Assembly (NCBI GenBank): GCA_002790365.1
Contig: PFVA01000059.1
Coordinates: 17,478 to 52,029, forward strand
DNA: 34,552 nt
Source of the DNA: Ignavibacteriales bacterium CG_4_9_14_3_um_filter_30_11
GTDB taxonomy: Bacteria > Bacteroidota > Ignavibacteria > Ignavibacteriales > Ignavibacteriaceae
Direction of reading: 5' to 3'
In this document: in pieces, positions 25,964 through 33,366 of the stretch
Numbering within the stretch: the first letter of the stretch is position 1
Layout: every line of letters begins with the position of its first letter
Position numbers and translations under genes: made by a program
Notes under the pieces: generated by a model
Told to the model about the DNA's origin: nothing
Database searches by the model: none
What the model saw: the letters and a program-made list of their open reading frames with translations, nothing else

Positions 25964-26476
25964 TTATTGTTGATCTAAATCGGCATTAAGCTTTCTAAGT
26001 CTTGCAGCTATAATTTTAGAAATACCTCTCATTATTTTTATACCTTTTTTTGGTATTTTATCAATAAATTCTTCCAGATCAGGTTTAAATATTACGGCTA
26101 ATTTTGCATCTGTTTTAGAAATAGCAGAAGCTGATCTTTTTTCTCCGTCAACCAAAGCAAGTTCACCAAAAAAATCACCTTTTTTTAAGTTAGCTAATAG
26201 TGTATGTTTTTTACCTTGGTTTTCTCTTTTAATTTCAACCTCGCCTTCTCTAATTATATACATCCCCAATCCAGGGTCTCCCTGATAAAATATATACTCA
26301 CCAGCTACATAAATTCTATTATGTACAATATTTAGTAATAAAGAGCAGTCTCTTTTAGACAATTCTTTGAATATTGGTAACGCCTGTAATGCTTCTCTTA
26401 AATTTGTTTCATCAGTTTTGGAAGTAAAAAAATTTGTCCAAAAGCTACTGTGAATTATTTGTTCATTTTGTTCCAT
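25964..26476 (-). CDS. Cyclic-nucleotide-binding domain protein without HTH
   Basis: 170 residues. A cNMP-binding beta-roll (about 30-145) has IYVAGEYIFYQGDPGLGMYI and the phosphate-binding cassette GDFFGELALVDGEKRSASA, with the Glu and Arg that hold the cyclic phosphate. The C-terminus is a single helix (MRGISKIIAARLRKLNADLD), and there is no room for a Crp-type DNA-binding domain. It is therefore more likely a ligand-responsive regulator of a partner protein than a transcription factor. The neighbours are a Usp protein and an orphan HisA-like enzyme, with gaps of 17 and 9 bases. Confidence 0.88.
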   Translation of the reverse strand: MEQNEQIIHSSFWTNFFTSKTDETNLREALQALPIFKELSKRDCSLLLNIVHNRIYVAGEYIFYQGDPGLGMYIIREGEVEIKRENQGKKHTLLANLKKGDFFGELALVDGEKRSASAISKTDAKLAVIFKPDLEEFIDKIPKKGIKIMRGISKIIAARLRKLNADLDQQ

Positions 26477-26485
26477 AATTAACCT

Positions 26486-27235
26486 TTATTTATTTTGGCT
26501 CTCAGCTACACGCCATAATTTCTGGCAGGGGAATCTGTTTTCATATAGCGAACGGCCAATAATTACTGAATCAACTCCTGAGTTAACTATATTTTTAAAA
26601 TCCATTAGCTCGTCTTTATTTCTTATACCGCCAGAATGTGTAACCTTTGTTTTGGTTTTAACTGAAATATCTTTTGAAAGTTTTATATTTGGACCGGACA
26701 TCATTCCGTTTTTAGTAATATCAGTTACTAAAAATCTTTCTATTCCCAATTCTACCATTTGTTTTGCATATTGTAAATAGTTTATACCGGTTTTTATTTT
26801 TCGACCTTTAATTATTAATTCCTTTTTTAAGATATCTAAAGCAATAACAATTTTCTTTGGTCCGAATATTTCTAATGCTTTTACTAAATCTTTTTTATTT
26901 TCAAAAGCCATTGTACTGATTGCTAATCTGATAATACCCGTATCCATTATTTTTTTTACATCATCTAAATTTCTAATACCTCCAGAAAATTGTACAGGTA
27001 TTACAACTGATGAACACATTTCTTTTATTATGTTAAGATTTTTTTGTGAGTGTTCCAAAGCACCATCAAAATCAACAACATGTATCATTTTTGCATTTTC
27101 CGCACGCCATAACCTTGCCATTTCAACCGGATTACTTCCATATTCTTGACAGTCTAATTCAGGTATTCCCTGAACAACTCTAACAGTTTTTCCGTCTTTA
27201 ATATCTATTGATGGTATTACAAGCAAATTATTCAT
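26486..27235 (-). CDS. hisA: HisA-family isomerase, orphan and divergent
   Basis: A (beta/alpha)8 barrel of 249 residues like phosphoribosyl-formimino-AICAR-P isomerase (HisA, step four of histidine synthesis). Kept features are LVIPSIDIKDGKTVRVVQG with the first catalytic Asp, VVDFDGALE, FSGGIRNLDDV, VTDITKNGMMSGPN with the second catalytic region, and SGGIRNKDEL. IALDILKKELIIKGRK aligns with the usual VDARDGxVxxxGW stretch; the Asp is kept, but Arg stands where Trp is usual. No other histidine-synthesis genes adjoin it. It may be the cell's HisA or a relative with an altered substrate. Confidence 0.8.
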   Translation of the reverse strand: MNNLLVIPSIDIKDGKTVRVVQGIPELDCQEYGSNPVEMARLWRAENAKMIHVVDFDGALEHSQKNLNIIKEMCSSVVIPVQFSGGIRNLDDVKKIMDTGIIRLAISTMAFENKKDLVKALEIFGPKKIVIALDILKKELIIKGRKIKTGINYLQYAKQMVELGIERFLVTDITKNGMMSGPNIKLSKDISVKTKTKVTHSGGIRNKDELMDFKNIVNSGVDSVIIGRSLYENRFPCQKLWRVAESQNK

Positions 27236-27253
27236 ATTATAAATTTGTTCTTA

Positions 27254-27284
27254 TTTTAATTATAAAATTTTTAATTATAAAATT
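27254..27284. repeat. Two-copy 15-bp tandem repeat upstream of hisA
   Basis: TTTTAATTATAAAATT occurs at 27254-27269 and again at 27269-27284, a period of 15 bases, within the 162-base divergent gap between hisA and the hydrolase. The repeat unit is pure A/T. It could be a pair of operator half-sites or simply a chance product of AT richness. Confidence 0.6.
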
Positions 27285-27350
27285 ACGAAATTCAAATTAG
27301 ACATATAATTTTTTATAAAAATATTTTATCTTTTATTGTTTAATCATAAT

Positions 27351-27380
27351 TTACAATTTCTTGACTTTTCTGTCTATAAT
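27351..27380 (+). promoter_or_regulatory. Candidate promoter for hydrolase-bioY operon
   Basis: A perfect TATAAT at 27375-27380 lies 18 bases after a weak TTACAA (27351-27356). Initiation would fall about 10 bases before the hydrolase ATG at 27398. An alternative pairing is TTGACT (27361-27366) with CATATT (27384-27389), 17 bases apart, which would give a nearly leaderless message. Which is used cannot be decided by eye. Confidence 0.35.
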
Positions 27381-27397
27381 CGGCATATTTCAAAGCA

Positions 27398-28237
27398 ATG
27401 AGTAAAAATTTTGTACTTATCACCTCACAGAAAGAAAAACTTAGAATAACTACATACGGTTATGAGAATGCTGGTACAGTTCCTTGTATTATTTTAGTTC
27501 ATGGGTTTAAAGGATTCAAAGATTGGGGATTTGGTCCTTATATAGGCAAATATTTATCAGAAAATGGTTTCTTTGTAATTACTTTTAATTTTTCTCACAA
27601 TGGAGTAGGTAATAGTTTAACAGAATTTACAGAACTTGATAAATTTGCAAATAATACTTTTTCACTAGAGTTTAATGAATTAAATGAAATTATTTCTGCT
27701 TATTTAAATGGCAATTTTTGTAATGTTAATAATAAAAATATTGGATTATTAGGACATAGCAGAGGTGGTGCAATTTCAATTATAACTGGATGTAAAAACA
27801 ATTCAGTAAATGCAGTAGCAACTTGGGCTTCAGTTTCAAATTTAGATAGATATTCTGAAATACAGAAAGTTAGATGGAGAGAGAAGGGTGTATTTGAGGT
27901 ATTAAATACACGAACTAACCAGGTTATGAAATTAAATGTGTCTTTATTAGAAGATATTGAAAAAAATGGTGAAGATAATCTTAATATCAAAAAATCTGTA
28001 AAGAATTTAAATAAACCTTTTTTAATTGCACATGGTAAACAGGATTTAGCAGTTCCATTTGAAGAAGCTGAAAATATATTTGAATGGGCAGATAAAAAGT
28101 TAACAGAATTTTATCCTATTGAATCAACGGGCCATACTTTTAATATTCAACATCCATTTAAAGGAAGTAATCAAAAATTTGATATATTGCTTAATAAAAC
28201 GGCAGAATTTTTTAAAAGTAATTTAATAAGGAAATAA
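27398..28237 (+). CDS. Alpha/beta hydrolase
   Basis: 279 residues, no signal peptide. The hydrolase fold is clear: oxyanion loop in CIILVHGFKGFKDW, nucleophile elbow GLLGHSRGGA with S121, acid D216 in HGKQDLAVPFEEA, and general base H246 in ESTGHTFN. This is the dienelactone-hydrolase/prolyl-oligopeptidase-like branch of serine esterases. The substrate is not predictable. There is only a weak ribosome-binding site (AAAG). bioY follows after two bases. A BioH-like role (pimeloyl-ACP methyl ester hydrolysis) would be tempting next to bioY, but nothing in the sequence specifically supports it. Confidence 0.88.
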   Translation: MSKNFVLITSQKEKLRITTYGYENAGTVPCIILVHGFKGFKDWGFGPYIGKYLSENGFFVITFNFSHNGVGNSLTEFTELDKFANNTFSLEFNELNEIISAYLNGNFCNVNNKNIGLLGHSRGGAISIITGCKNNSVNAVATWASVSNLDRYSEIQKVRWREKGVFEVLNTRTNQVMKLNVSLLEDIEKNGEDNLNIKKSVKNLNKPFLIAHGKQDLAVPFEEAENIFEWADKKLTEFYPIESTGHTFNIQHPFKGSNQKFDILLNKTAEFFKSNLIRK

Positions 28238-28239
28238 AT

Positions 28240-28830
28240 ATGACAACAGAAAATATTAAAAGAAATGTAATTGCAGAATACATATCCGTTGCATTCTCAA
28301 AACAATTATTTTGGATAGTTTCTTTTTCAATAATTACTGCATTAGCCGCACAAATTACTGTTCCTATAAAACCAGTACCATTTACTTTACAAACTTTAGT
28401 CGTTCTACTTTCAGGTGCATTCTTAGGTGCCAGGAACGGTGCTTTAAGTCAAATACTATATTTATTTTTAGGTATTATTGGGTTACCAGTATTTGCACAA
28501 GTACCTGATGGTTTAATTGGATTTGCCAGAATATTTGGACCTACAGGAGGTTATTTATTAGCTTTTCCTTTTGCAGCTTTCTTAGTAGGATTTTTAATTG
28601 AAAAAAACAATAATTATTTAAGTAGTATCCTATCAATGTTTTTGGGAAATATTCTTATTCTTATTTCTGGCTCACTTTATCTTAGTTTATTTTTAAATGG
28701 AGATATAAAAGAAGGGCTTACTTTAGGAGCTTCAATATTTTCAGTATGGATGGTAGTTAAAGTATTTCTTGCAGCCTCTATATTTGCAAGTACTTCAAAT
28801 AAATATAAAAGATTACCACCAATTAATTAA
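28240..28830 (+). CDS. bioY: Biotin transporter BioY
   Basis: Substrate-binding (S) component of the biotin ECF transporter, an integral membrane protein of 196 residues with about six spans. TVPIKPVPFTLQTLVVLLSG and GALSQILYLFLGIIGLPVFA are the family hallmark. GPTGGYLLAFPFAAFLVGF is the other. AAGGA stands before the ATG. No ecfA or ecfT is near, so it either uses a shared energising module elsewhere or works alone, as reported for some BioY proteins. It is in a run with the hydrolase and the Fe-S protein. Confidence 0.95.
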   Translation: MTTENIKRNVIAEYISVAFSKQLFWIVSFSIITALAAQITVPIKPVPFTLQTLVVLLSGAFLGARNGALSQILYLFLGIIGLPVFAQVPDGLIGFARIFGPTGGYLLAFPFAAFLVGFLIEKNNNYLSSILSMFLGNILILISGSLYLSLFLNGDIKEGLTLGASIFSVWMVVKVFLAASIFASTSNKYKRLPPIN

Positions 28831-28851
28831 TTTTTAATTTTGGGGATTAAA

Positions 28852-30858
28852 ATGGAAGTTAAATCTATAGTTTTCATTCTCGTTTTTATTCTGTCAATGG
28901 GGTTTTTCTTTTATAGTGCCAGAAATTTAATTTGTTATATGCTTGTTGCAAAAAAAGCAGATAACAGATTTGGTTCAATTGGTATAAGAATTATCAATGT
29001 TTTTAAATATGCTATATTCCAGAAAAAATTATTTAGATTCAAAATAGCCGGCATACTTCACTCACTTATCTTTTGGGGTTTTTTACTTTTCTTATTTGCA
29101 GTAATTGAAGCACTAATACAGGGTTTTTATCCACCGTTTAGTTATGAATCAACCGGGTATTTCTTTAGTCTGGTTACATTTGTTCAAGATATTTTTGGTG
29201 TGCTGGTAATTGTTTCTGTTTTACTTGCAATATTCAGAAGAGTGGTTCTAAAAGTGTCAAGATTAGAAGTGGGAAAAGCCGGTAAACTTGATGCTATTTT
29301 TATTTTATCACTTATTTTTCTTGTCTGTGTTTCAATGTTCGGACAAAATACGGCACTAATTGCAAAACATAATTTTGTTCTTCAGCCCAATGAACTTAGA
29401 CCAATTTCATACTTTTTAAGCACATTTTTTTATGCAGATAATGCTAACTCAGCTAATTTATTTTTTGAAATATTTTGGTGGATGCATATTGTAGTTGTAC
29501 TAGGATTTTTGAATGTTCTGCCTTATTCAAAACATTTACATGTTTTAACTTCAATACCAAACACATTTTTTTCCAATTTATATTCTGTTAGAAATACTCT
29601 TAAGCCCATTAATCTTGAAGATGAAAGTTTAGAAAATTTTGGTGTAGCTGATATTGAACATCTTTCTTGGAAACAAATATTAGATGGATATTCATGTACC
29701 GAATGTGGAAGATGTGAATCAGTATGCCCTGCTGCAACTGTTGGTAAATCGCTTTCGCCGAGGGAAATAATTGTTCAAATTAGAAAAAGAACAAAGGATA
29801 AAGCTCCGTTATTAGTAAATGGTTTGACTAATGAAGATGTACAAAATAAAACGCTTGTTCACGATTATATTCCAGATTTGAATTTATGGCAATGCACTAC
29901 ATGTATGGCTTGTGTGCAAGAATGTCCAGTTATGATAGAACATGTTGATTCAATTGTAGATATGAGAAGAAACCTTGTTTTAAGTGAATCTCAATTTCCA
30001 TCAAATTTAAATAATGTATTTAAAAGCATAGAAACTAATTTTACCCCTTGGGCATTTAATCCTGCTGATAGAGCTAATTGGACGGAAGGAATGGACATAA
30101 AAACTATGTCTGAAGACCCAAATGGGGAGATATTATTTTGGGTTGGTTGTGCAGGTTCTTATGATGCAAGATATCAAAAAGTTACAAAAGCTTTTGCAAA
30201 ACTAATGCAAAAGGGAAATGTTGATTTTAGAATTTTAGGTACTGAAGAAAAATGTAATGGTGATACAGCAAGACGATTGGGCAATGAATATTTAGCTCAA
30301 TCAATGATGCAAGAAAATATTGAAAAATTAAATAGTTATAATGTTAAAAAAATTGTGACTGCGTGTCCACATTGTTTTCATTCATTAAAGAATGAATACA
30401 AACAATTTGGAGGAAATTTTGAAGTTCTGCATCACTCAGAAATGATCGAAGATCTTTTAAGTAAAGGAAAAATAGAATTAACTAAAAACGGCGAGAAAAA
30501 AGAAGAAAAATTAACTTATCACGATTCTTGCTATTTAGGGCGATACAATAATATCTTTGATTCTCCAAGAAAATCATTGGGAAAAGTCAATAAAATCGAT
30601 TATATTGAAATGGAAAGGAACAAAACTCGTGGATTTTGTTGTGGTGCTGGCGGTGGAAGAATGTTTCTTGAAGATGAAGAAGGTGGGAAAATAAACATTG
30701 AGAGGACAAAAGAAGCATTAGATACCGGAGCTGAAACAATTGCAGCTGCCTGTCCATTCTGTATGACGATGGTTACTGATGGAGTTAAACATTTTGAAAA
30801 AAATGAACAAGTTCAAGTAAAAGATATTGCGGAAATAATATTAGAAAATACTAAATAA
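28852..30858 (+). CDS. Membrane Fe-S oxidoreductase (NarI-like plus HdrD-like)
   Basis: 668 residues. The N-terminal part (about 1-250) has five or six membrane helices with His residues in ILHSLIFWGF and WWMHIVVVLG, like the cytochrome-b NarI gamma domain. Two 4Fe-4S clusters follow: C282, C285, C288, C292 (CTECGRCESVC) and C348, C351, C354, C358. Two CCG (cysteine-rich) domains of the HdrD/GlpC type come last, with VGCAGSYDARYQ (C433), TACPHCFHS, YHDSCYLGRY, GFCCGAGGGR and AACPFCMTM. Known relatives accept electrons from EtfAB and reduce quinone; EtfAB are not in the window. I prefer ATG 28852, six bases after GGGG, over the TTG at 28840. Confidence 0.9.
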   Translation: MEVKSIVFILVFILSMGFFFYSARNLICYMLVAKKADNRFGSIGIRIINVFKYAIFQKKLFRFKIAGILHSLIFWGFLLFLFAVIEALIQGFYPPFSYESTGYFFSLVTFVQDIFGVLVIVSVLLAIFRRVVLKVSRLEVGKAGKLDAIFILSLIFLVCVSMFGQNTALIAKHNFVLQPNELRPISYFLSTFFYADNANSANLFFEIFWWMHIVVVLGFLNVLPYSKHLHVLTSIPNTFFSNLYSVRNTLKPINLEDESLENFGVADIEHLSWKQILDGYSCTECGRCESVCPAATVGKSLSPREIIVQIRKRTKDKAPLLVNGLTNEDVQNKTLVHDYIPDLNLWQCTTCMACVQECPVMIEHVDSIVDMRRNLVLSESQFPSNLNNVFKSIETNFTPWAFNPADRANWTEGMDIKTMSEDPNGEILFWVGCAGSYDARYQKVTKAFAKLMQKGNVDFRILGTEEKCNGDTARRLGNEYLAQSMMQENIEKLNSYNVKKIVTACPHCFHSLKNEYKQFGGNFEVLHHSEMIEDLLSKGKIELTKNGEKKEEKLTYHDSCYLGRYNNIFDSPRKSLGKVNKIDYIEMERNKTRGFCCGAGGGRMFLEDEEGGKINIERTKEALDTGAETIAAACPFCMTMVTDGVKHFEKNEQVQVKDIAEIILENTK

Positions 30859-30890
30859 CTTATTTATCAATTTATTAAAAGAGGTGTTTT

Positions 30891-31079
30891 ATGCAACAAT
30901 ATGAAAGTCTAATGCAAGCTATTCGTGAAATGGAATCAGATTTTGAAAAATTCTATGTCAAAGAACAAGCTGCAGCAGGTACTCGTTTAAGAAAAGGTTT
31001 GAGCCAATTAAGAAAACATGCACAAGAAATGAGAAAAGGTATTCAAGAATTAAAAGCTCAAAGAAAGGCAAGTAACTAA
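30891..31079 (+). CDS. Histone H1-like protein, Hc1 family
   Basis: 62 residues, strongly basic with a periodic helix. YESLMQAIREMESDFEKFYV, AAAGTRLRKGLSQLRKHAQE and MRKGIQELKAQRKA match the short Hc1-like proteins of Bacteroidota and Chlorobi, which are thought to bind DNA as nucleoid proteins. GAGG lies about seven bases before the ATG. A terminator hairpin begins 24 bases after the stop, so this closes the run from the hydrolase. It may also have its own promoter in the 32-base gap. Confidence 0.85.
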   Translation: MQQYESLMQAIREMESDFEKFYVKEQAAAGTRLRKGLSQLRKHAQEMRKGIQELKAQRKASN

Positions 31080-31102
31080 TATTTTTCTTGCTTAATTTTT
31101 TT

Positions 31103-31139
31103 AAGCTGAATTATCACTAGATAGTTCAGCTTTTTTTAT
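31103..31139 (+). terminator. Rho-independent terminator after the Hc1-like gene
   Basis: A 13-bp stem (31103-31115 with 31120-31132, one T-G pair) and a 4-base loop ACTA, followed by a run of T. It lies 23 bases after the stop codon and 6 bases before the CapA ATG, so the capA-like gene must begin from read-through or from a promoter inside or close to the hairpin. Confidence 0.88.
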
Positions 31140-31144
31140 TTAAG

Positions 31145-32281
31145 ATGATCTTTTTATACAAATATATATTATTCCCACTTTTTTTTATTTCAATTATACA
31201 TTCAAAAAGTTATAATATAACAAAAGGGGATTCTGCCGCTACTGCATCTTTTACTTTTGTAGGGGATTTGATGTGTCATTCTCTTCAATTCAATTATGCA
31301 AGAGAAGATTCTACTTATAATTTTAATCCTACTTTTAGCTTAGTTAAAGAATATTTATCTAAATCAGATTTAACAATTGGAAATTTAGAAACAGTTTTGG
31401 GCGGCGATTCAATTAGATTTAGAGGATACCCTTTATTTAATACTCCAGATGAATATTTATCGGCTTTAAAAAATGCAGGGTTTGATATGCTTATAACTGC
31501 AAATAATCACGCACTAGATTTAGGGCAATATGGATTGGAAAGGACAATAAAAAAAATAAGAGAATATGGGCTGTTCAATTCAGGTACATTTTTAAATGAA
31601 AAAGATAGAGATTTAATTAAAATTATTAATATAAATGGGATTAAAGTTTCTGTTTTGAGTTATACCTTTGGAACTAACGGTAATTATCTTTCGAAAGAAA
31701 ATGATTATATGATTAACAAAATAGATTTTGATACAATAAAAGAAGATATCTATCTAACCAGGAAGAAATCAGTAGATTTAATAATTTTATATCTTCATTT
31801 TGGAGATGAATATTCAAGAACTCCAAATAAATTTCAGAAACAAGTAGTTGATTCTTGCATTAAATATGGTGCTAATATAATTATCGGTTCACATCCTCAT
31901 GTTGTACAAAACATAAAAAATATACATTCTGATAGTCAAAAAGTATTTGTTGCCTATTCATTAGGTAATTTTGTATCGAACCAAAGATGGCGTTATTCTA
32001 ATGGGGGAGTAATATTAAAACTAAAATCTGAAAAGAATTTGAATACAGGAATAATATCCACTTCTCTAGTTGATTTTGTACCTACTTATGTATTCAGAGG
32101 AAAAACTAAAAATAAAAATGAGTTTGTCATTGTTCCAAACGAATATTATTTAACCTCACCGATTTATCAGTTTTTTAATGATTCAACATATAATGAAATG
32201 GTCGAATCATTTATTGATACAAGAACTGTACTTTCTGAAGATAATTACAAAGAAAAATCAACGAAGATTTTATCAAAATAA
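31145..32281 (+). CDS. CapA-family exported metallophosphatase-like protein
   Basis: 378 residues with an N-terminal hydrophobic signal (ILFPLFFISIIHS, about 8-20) and no lipobox, so secreted or membrane-tethered. The CapA/PgsA metallophosphatase-like fold shows SFTFVGDLMCHS, LTIGNLETVLGG, LITANNHALDLGQYG, LYLHFGDEYS and IIGSHPHVVQ, all typical metal-site motifs of the family. CapA proteins take part in poly-gamma-glutamate capsule making or are peptidoglycan/teichoic-related hydrolases; no capB/capC is near, so the role is open. The ATG lies only 12 bases after the preceding terminator stem and lacks a clear ribosome-binding site. Confidence 0.85.
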   Translation: MIFLYKYILFPLFFISIIHSKSYNITKGDSAATASFTFVGDLMCHSLQFNYAREDSTYNFNPTFSLVKEYLSKSDLTIGNLETVLGGDSIRFRGYPLFNTPDEYLSALKNAGFDMLITANNHALDLGQYGLERTIKKIREYGLFNSGTFLNEKDRDLIKIININGIKVSVLSYTFGTNGNYLSKENDYMINKIDFDTIKEDIYLTRKKSVDLIILYLHFGDEYSRTPNKFQKQVVDSCIKYGANIIIGSHPHVVQNIKNIHSDSQKVFVAYSLGNFVSNQRWRYSNGGVILKLKSEKNLNTGIISTSLVDFVPTYVFRGKTKNKNEFVIVPNEYYLTSPIYQFFNDSTYNEMVESFIDTRTVLSEDNYKEKSTKILSK

Positions 32282-32345
32282 TTTAAATCTTAGTATCTTT
32301 ACTGCTAAATTTTTTTTTGGCTTTTGAAAAGGAGAAATACTAAAA

Positions 32346-33365
32346 TTGAGTTATACATTTACTCTAATTCCTGGCGATGGAATTGGACCTGAAATTACTA
32401 AAGAAACTGTAAAAGTTATTAAAAGTACTGGAGTTAATATTGACTGGGATGTTGTTGAGGGTGGAATGACAGCACTTCATAAATATCACGATCCTCTACC
32501 ACAAGAATTATTAGATTCAATTGAAAGAAATAAAATAGCTTTAAAAGGACCGTTGACTACTCCCATTGGTAAAGGATTTAGGAGTATAAATGTTGCCCTT
32601 AGAAAAGAATTTGATTTATATGTAAATCTAAGACCTGCAATTTCTTTTAAAGGTGTGCCAACTATCCATGTAGATCATCTTGACTTAGTAATAGTTAGGG
32701 AAAATTTGGAAGAATTTTATTCAGGTGTAGAGCATTATATTGATCACACTCATTCTGCTGCAGAGACTATTGGAATTGTAACAAAAGGTGCTTGTCAAAG
32801 AATAGTTAGATATGCATTTGAATATGCAAGAAAGCATGGGAGGAAAAAAGTTACTGCAGTACACAAAGCAAATATTATGAAATTTACAGGCGGTATTTTC
32901 TTAAATGCAGCTGAAGAAATTGCACCGGAATATCCAGATATATTTTTTAATGATAAGATAATTGATAATATGGCAATGCAAATGGTTATGAATCCTCACC
33001 AATTTGATGTAATTGTTACTACTAATCTTTTTGGTGATATTTTATCAGATCTTGCATCCGGATTAGTCGGCGGTTTAGGTGTAGCACCAGGTGCTAACAT
33101 AGGATATAAAGTAGGTATATTTGAAGCTGTTCACGGTTCAGCACCTGATATTGCTGGAAAAAATATTGCAAACCCCACTGCACAAATATTAGGTGCAGCA
33201 ATTATGTTAGATCATATTGGAGAAATTGAAGCTTCTCAAAAAATTCAAACTGCAATTAGTAATGTACTTAAAAAAGGTAAGTATTTAACCAGAGACTTAA
33301 CAAAAAATAATCATGTAACAACTGATGTTTTTGGAGATGCAGTTGTAAGAGAAATAGAACAATAA
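32346..33365 (+). CDS. Isocitrate dehydrogenase, NAD-type
   Basis: The 339 residues fit the short IDH/IPMDH family. The substrate loop GKGFRSINVALRKEFDLYVN with S80-x-N82 and R86 is the isocitrate rather than the isopropylmalate pattern, so it decarboxylates isocitrate to 2-oxoglutarate in the TCA cycle. VIVRENLEEFYSG, AVHKANIMK and TTNLFGDILSDLASG are the active-site Tyr/Lys/Asp blocks. HGSAPDIAGKNIANP has Asp where NADP enzymes usually have Lys, so NAD is the likely coenzyme. The TTG start has AAAAGGAG about eight bases upstream. The MFS gene starts one base after its stop. Homoisocitrate dehydrogenase is a less likely alternative. Confidence 0.9.
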   Translation: MSYTFTLIPGDGIGPEITKETVKVIKSTGVNIDWDVVEGGMTALHKYHDPLPQELLDSIERNKIALKGPLTTPIGKGFRSINVALRKEFDLYVNLRPAISFKGVPTIHVDHLDLVIVRENLEEFYSGVEHYIDHTHSAAETIGIVTKGACQRIVRYAFEYARKHGRKKVTAVHKANIMKFTGGIFLNAAEEIAPEYPDIFFNDKIIDNMAMQMVMNPHQFDVIVTTNLFGDILSDLASGLVGGLGVAPGANIGYKVGIFEAVHGSAPDIAGKNIANPTAQILGAAIMLDHIGEIEASQKIQTAISNVLKKGKYLTRDLTKNNHVTTDVFGDAVVREIEQ

Positions 33366-33366
33366 A

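Noticed and set aside
27398-28237. Naming the hydrolase BioH because bioY is next to it
   Set aside because: The fold and catalytic triad are general; no feature specific to pimeloyl-ACP methyl esterase is visible.
28840-28851. TTG start for the Fe-S oxidoreductase (MGIKMEVK)
   Set aside because: The GGGG at 28842-28845 is well placed for ATG 28852, and would be inside the coding region if the TTG were used.
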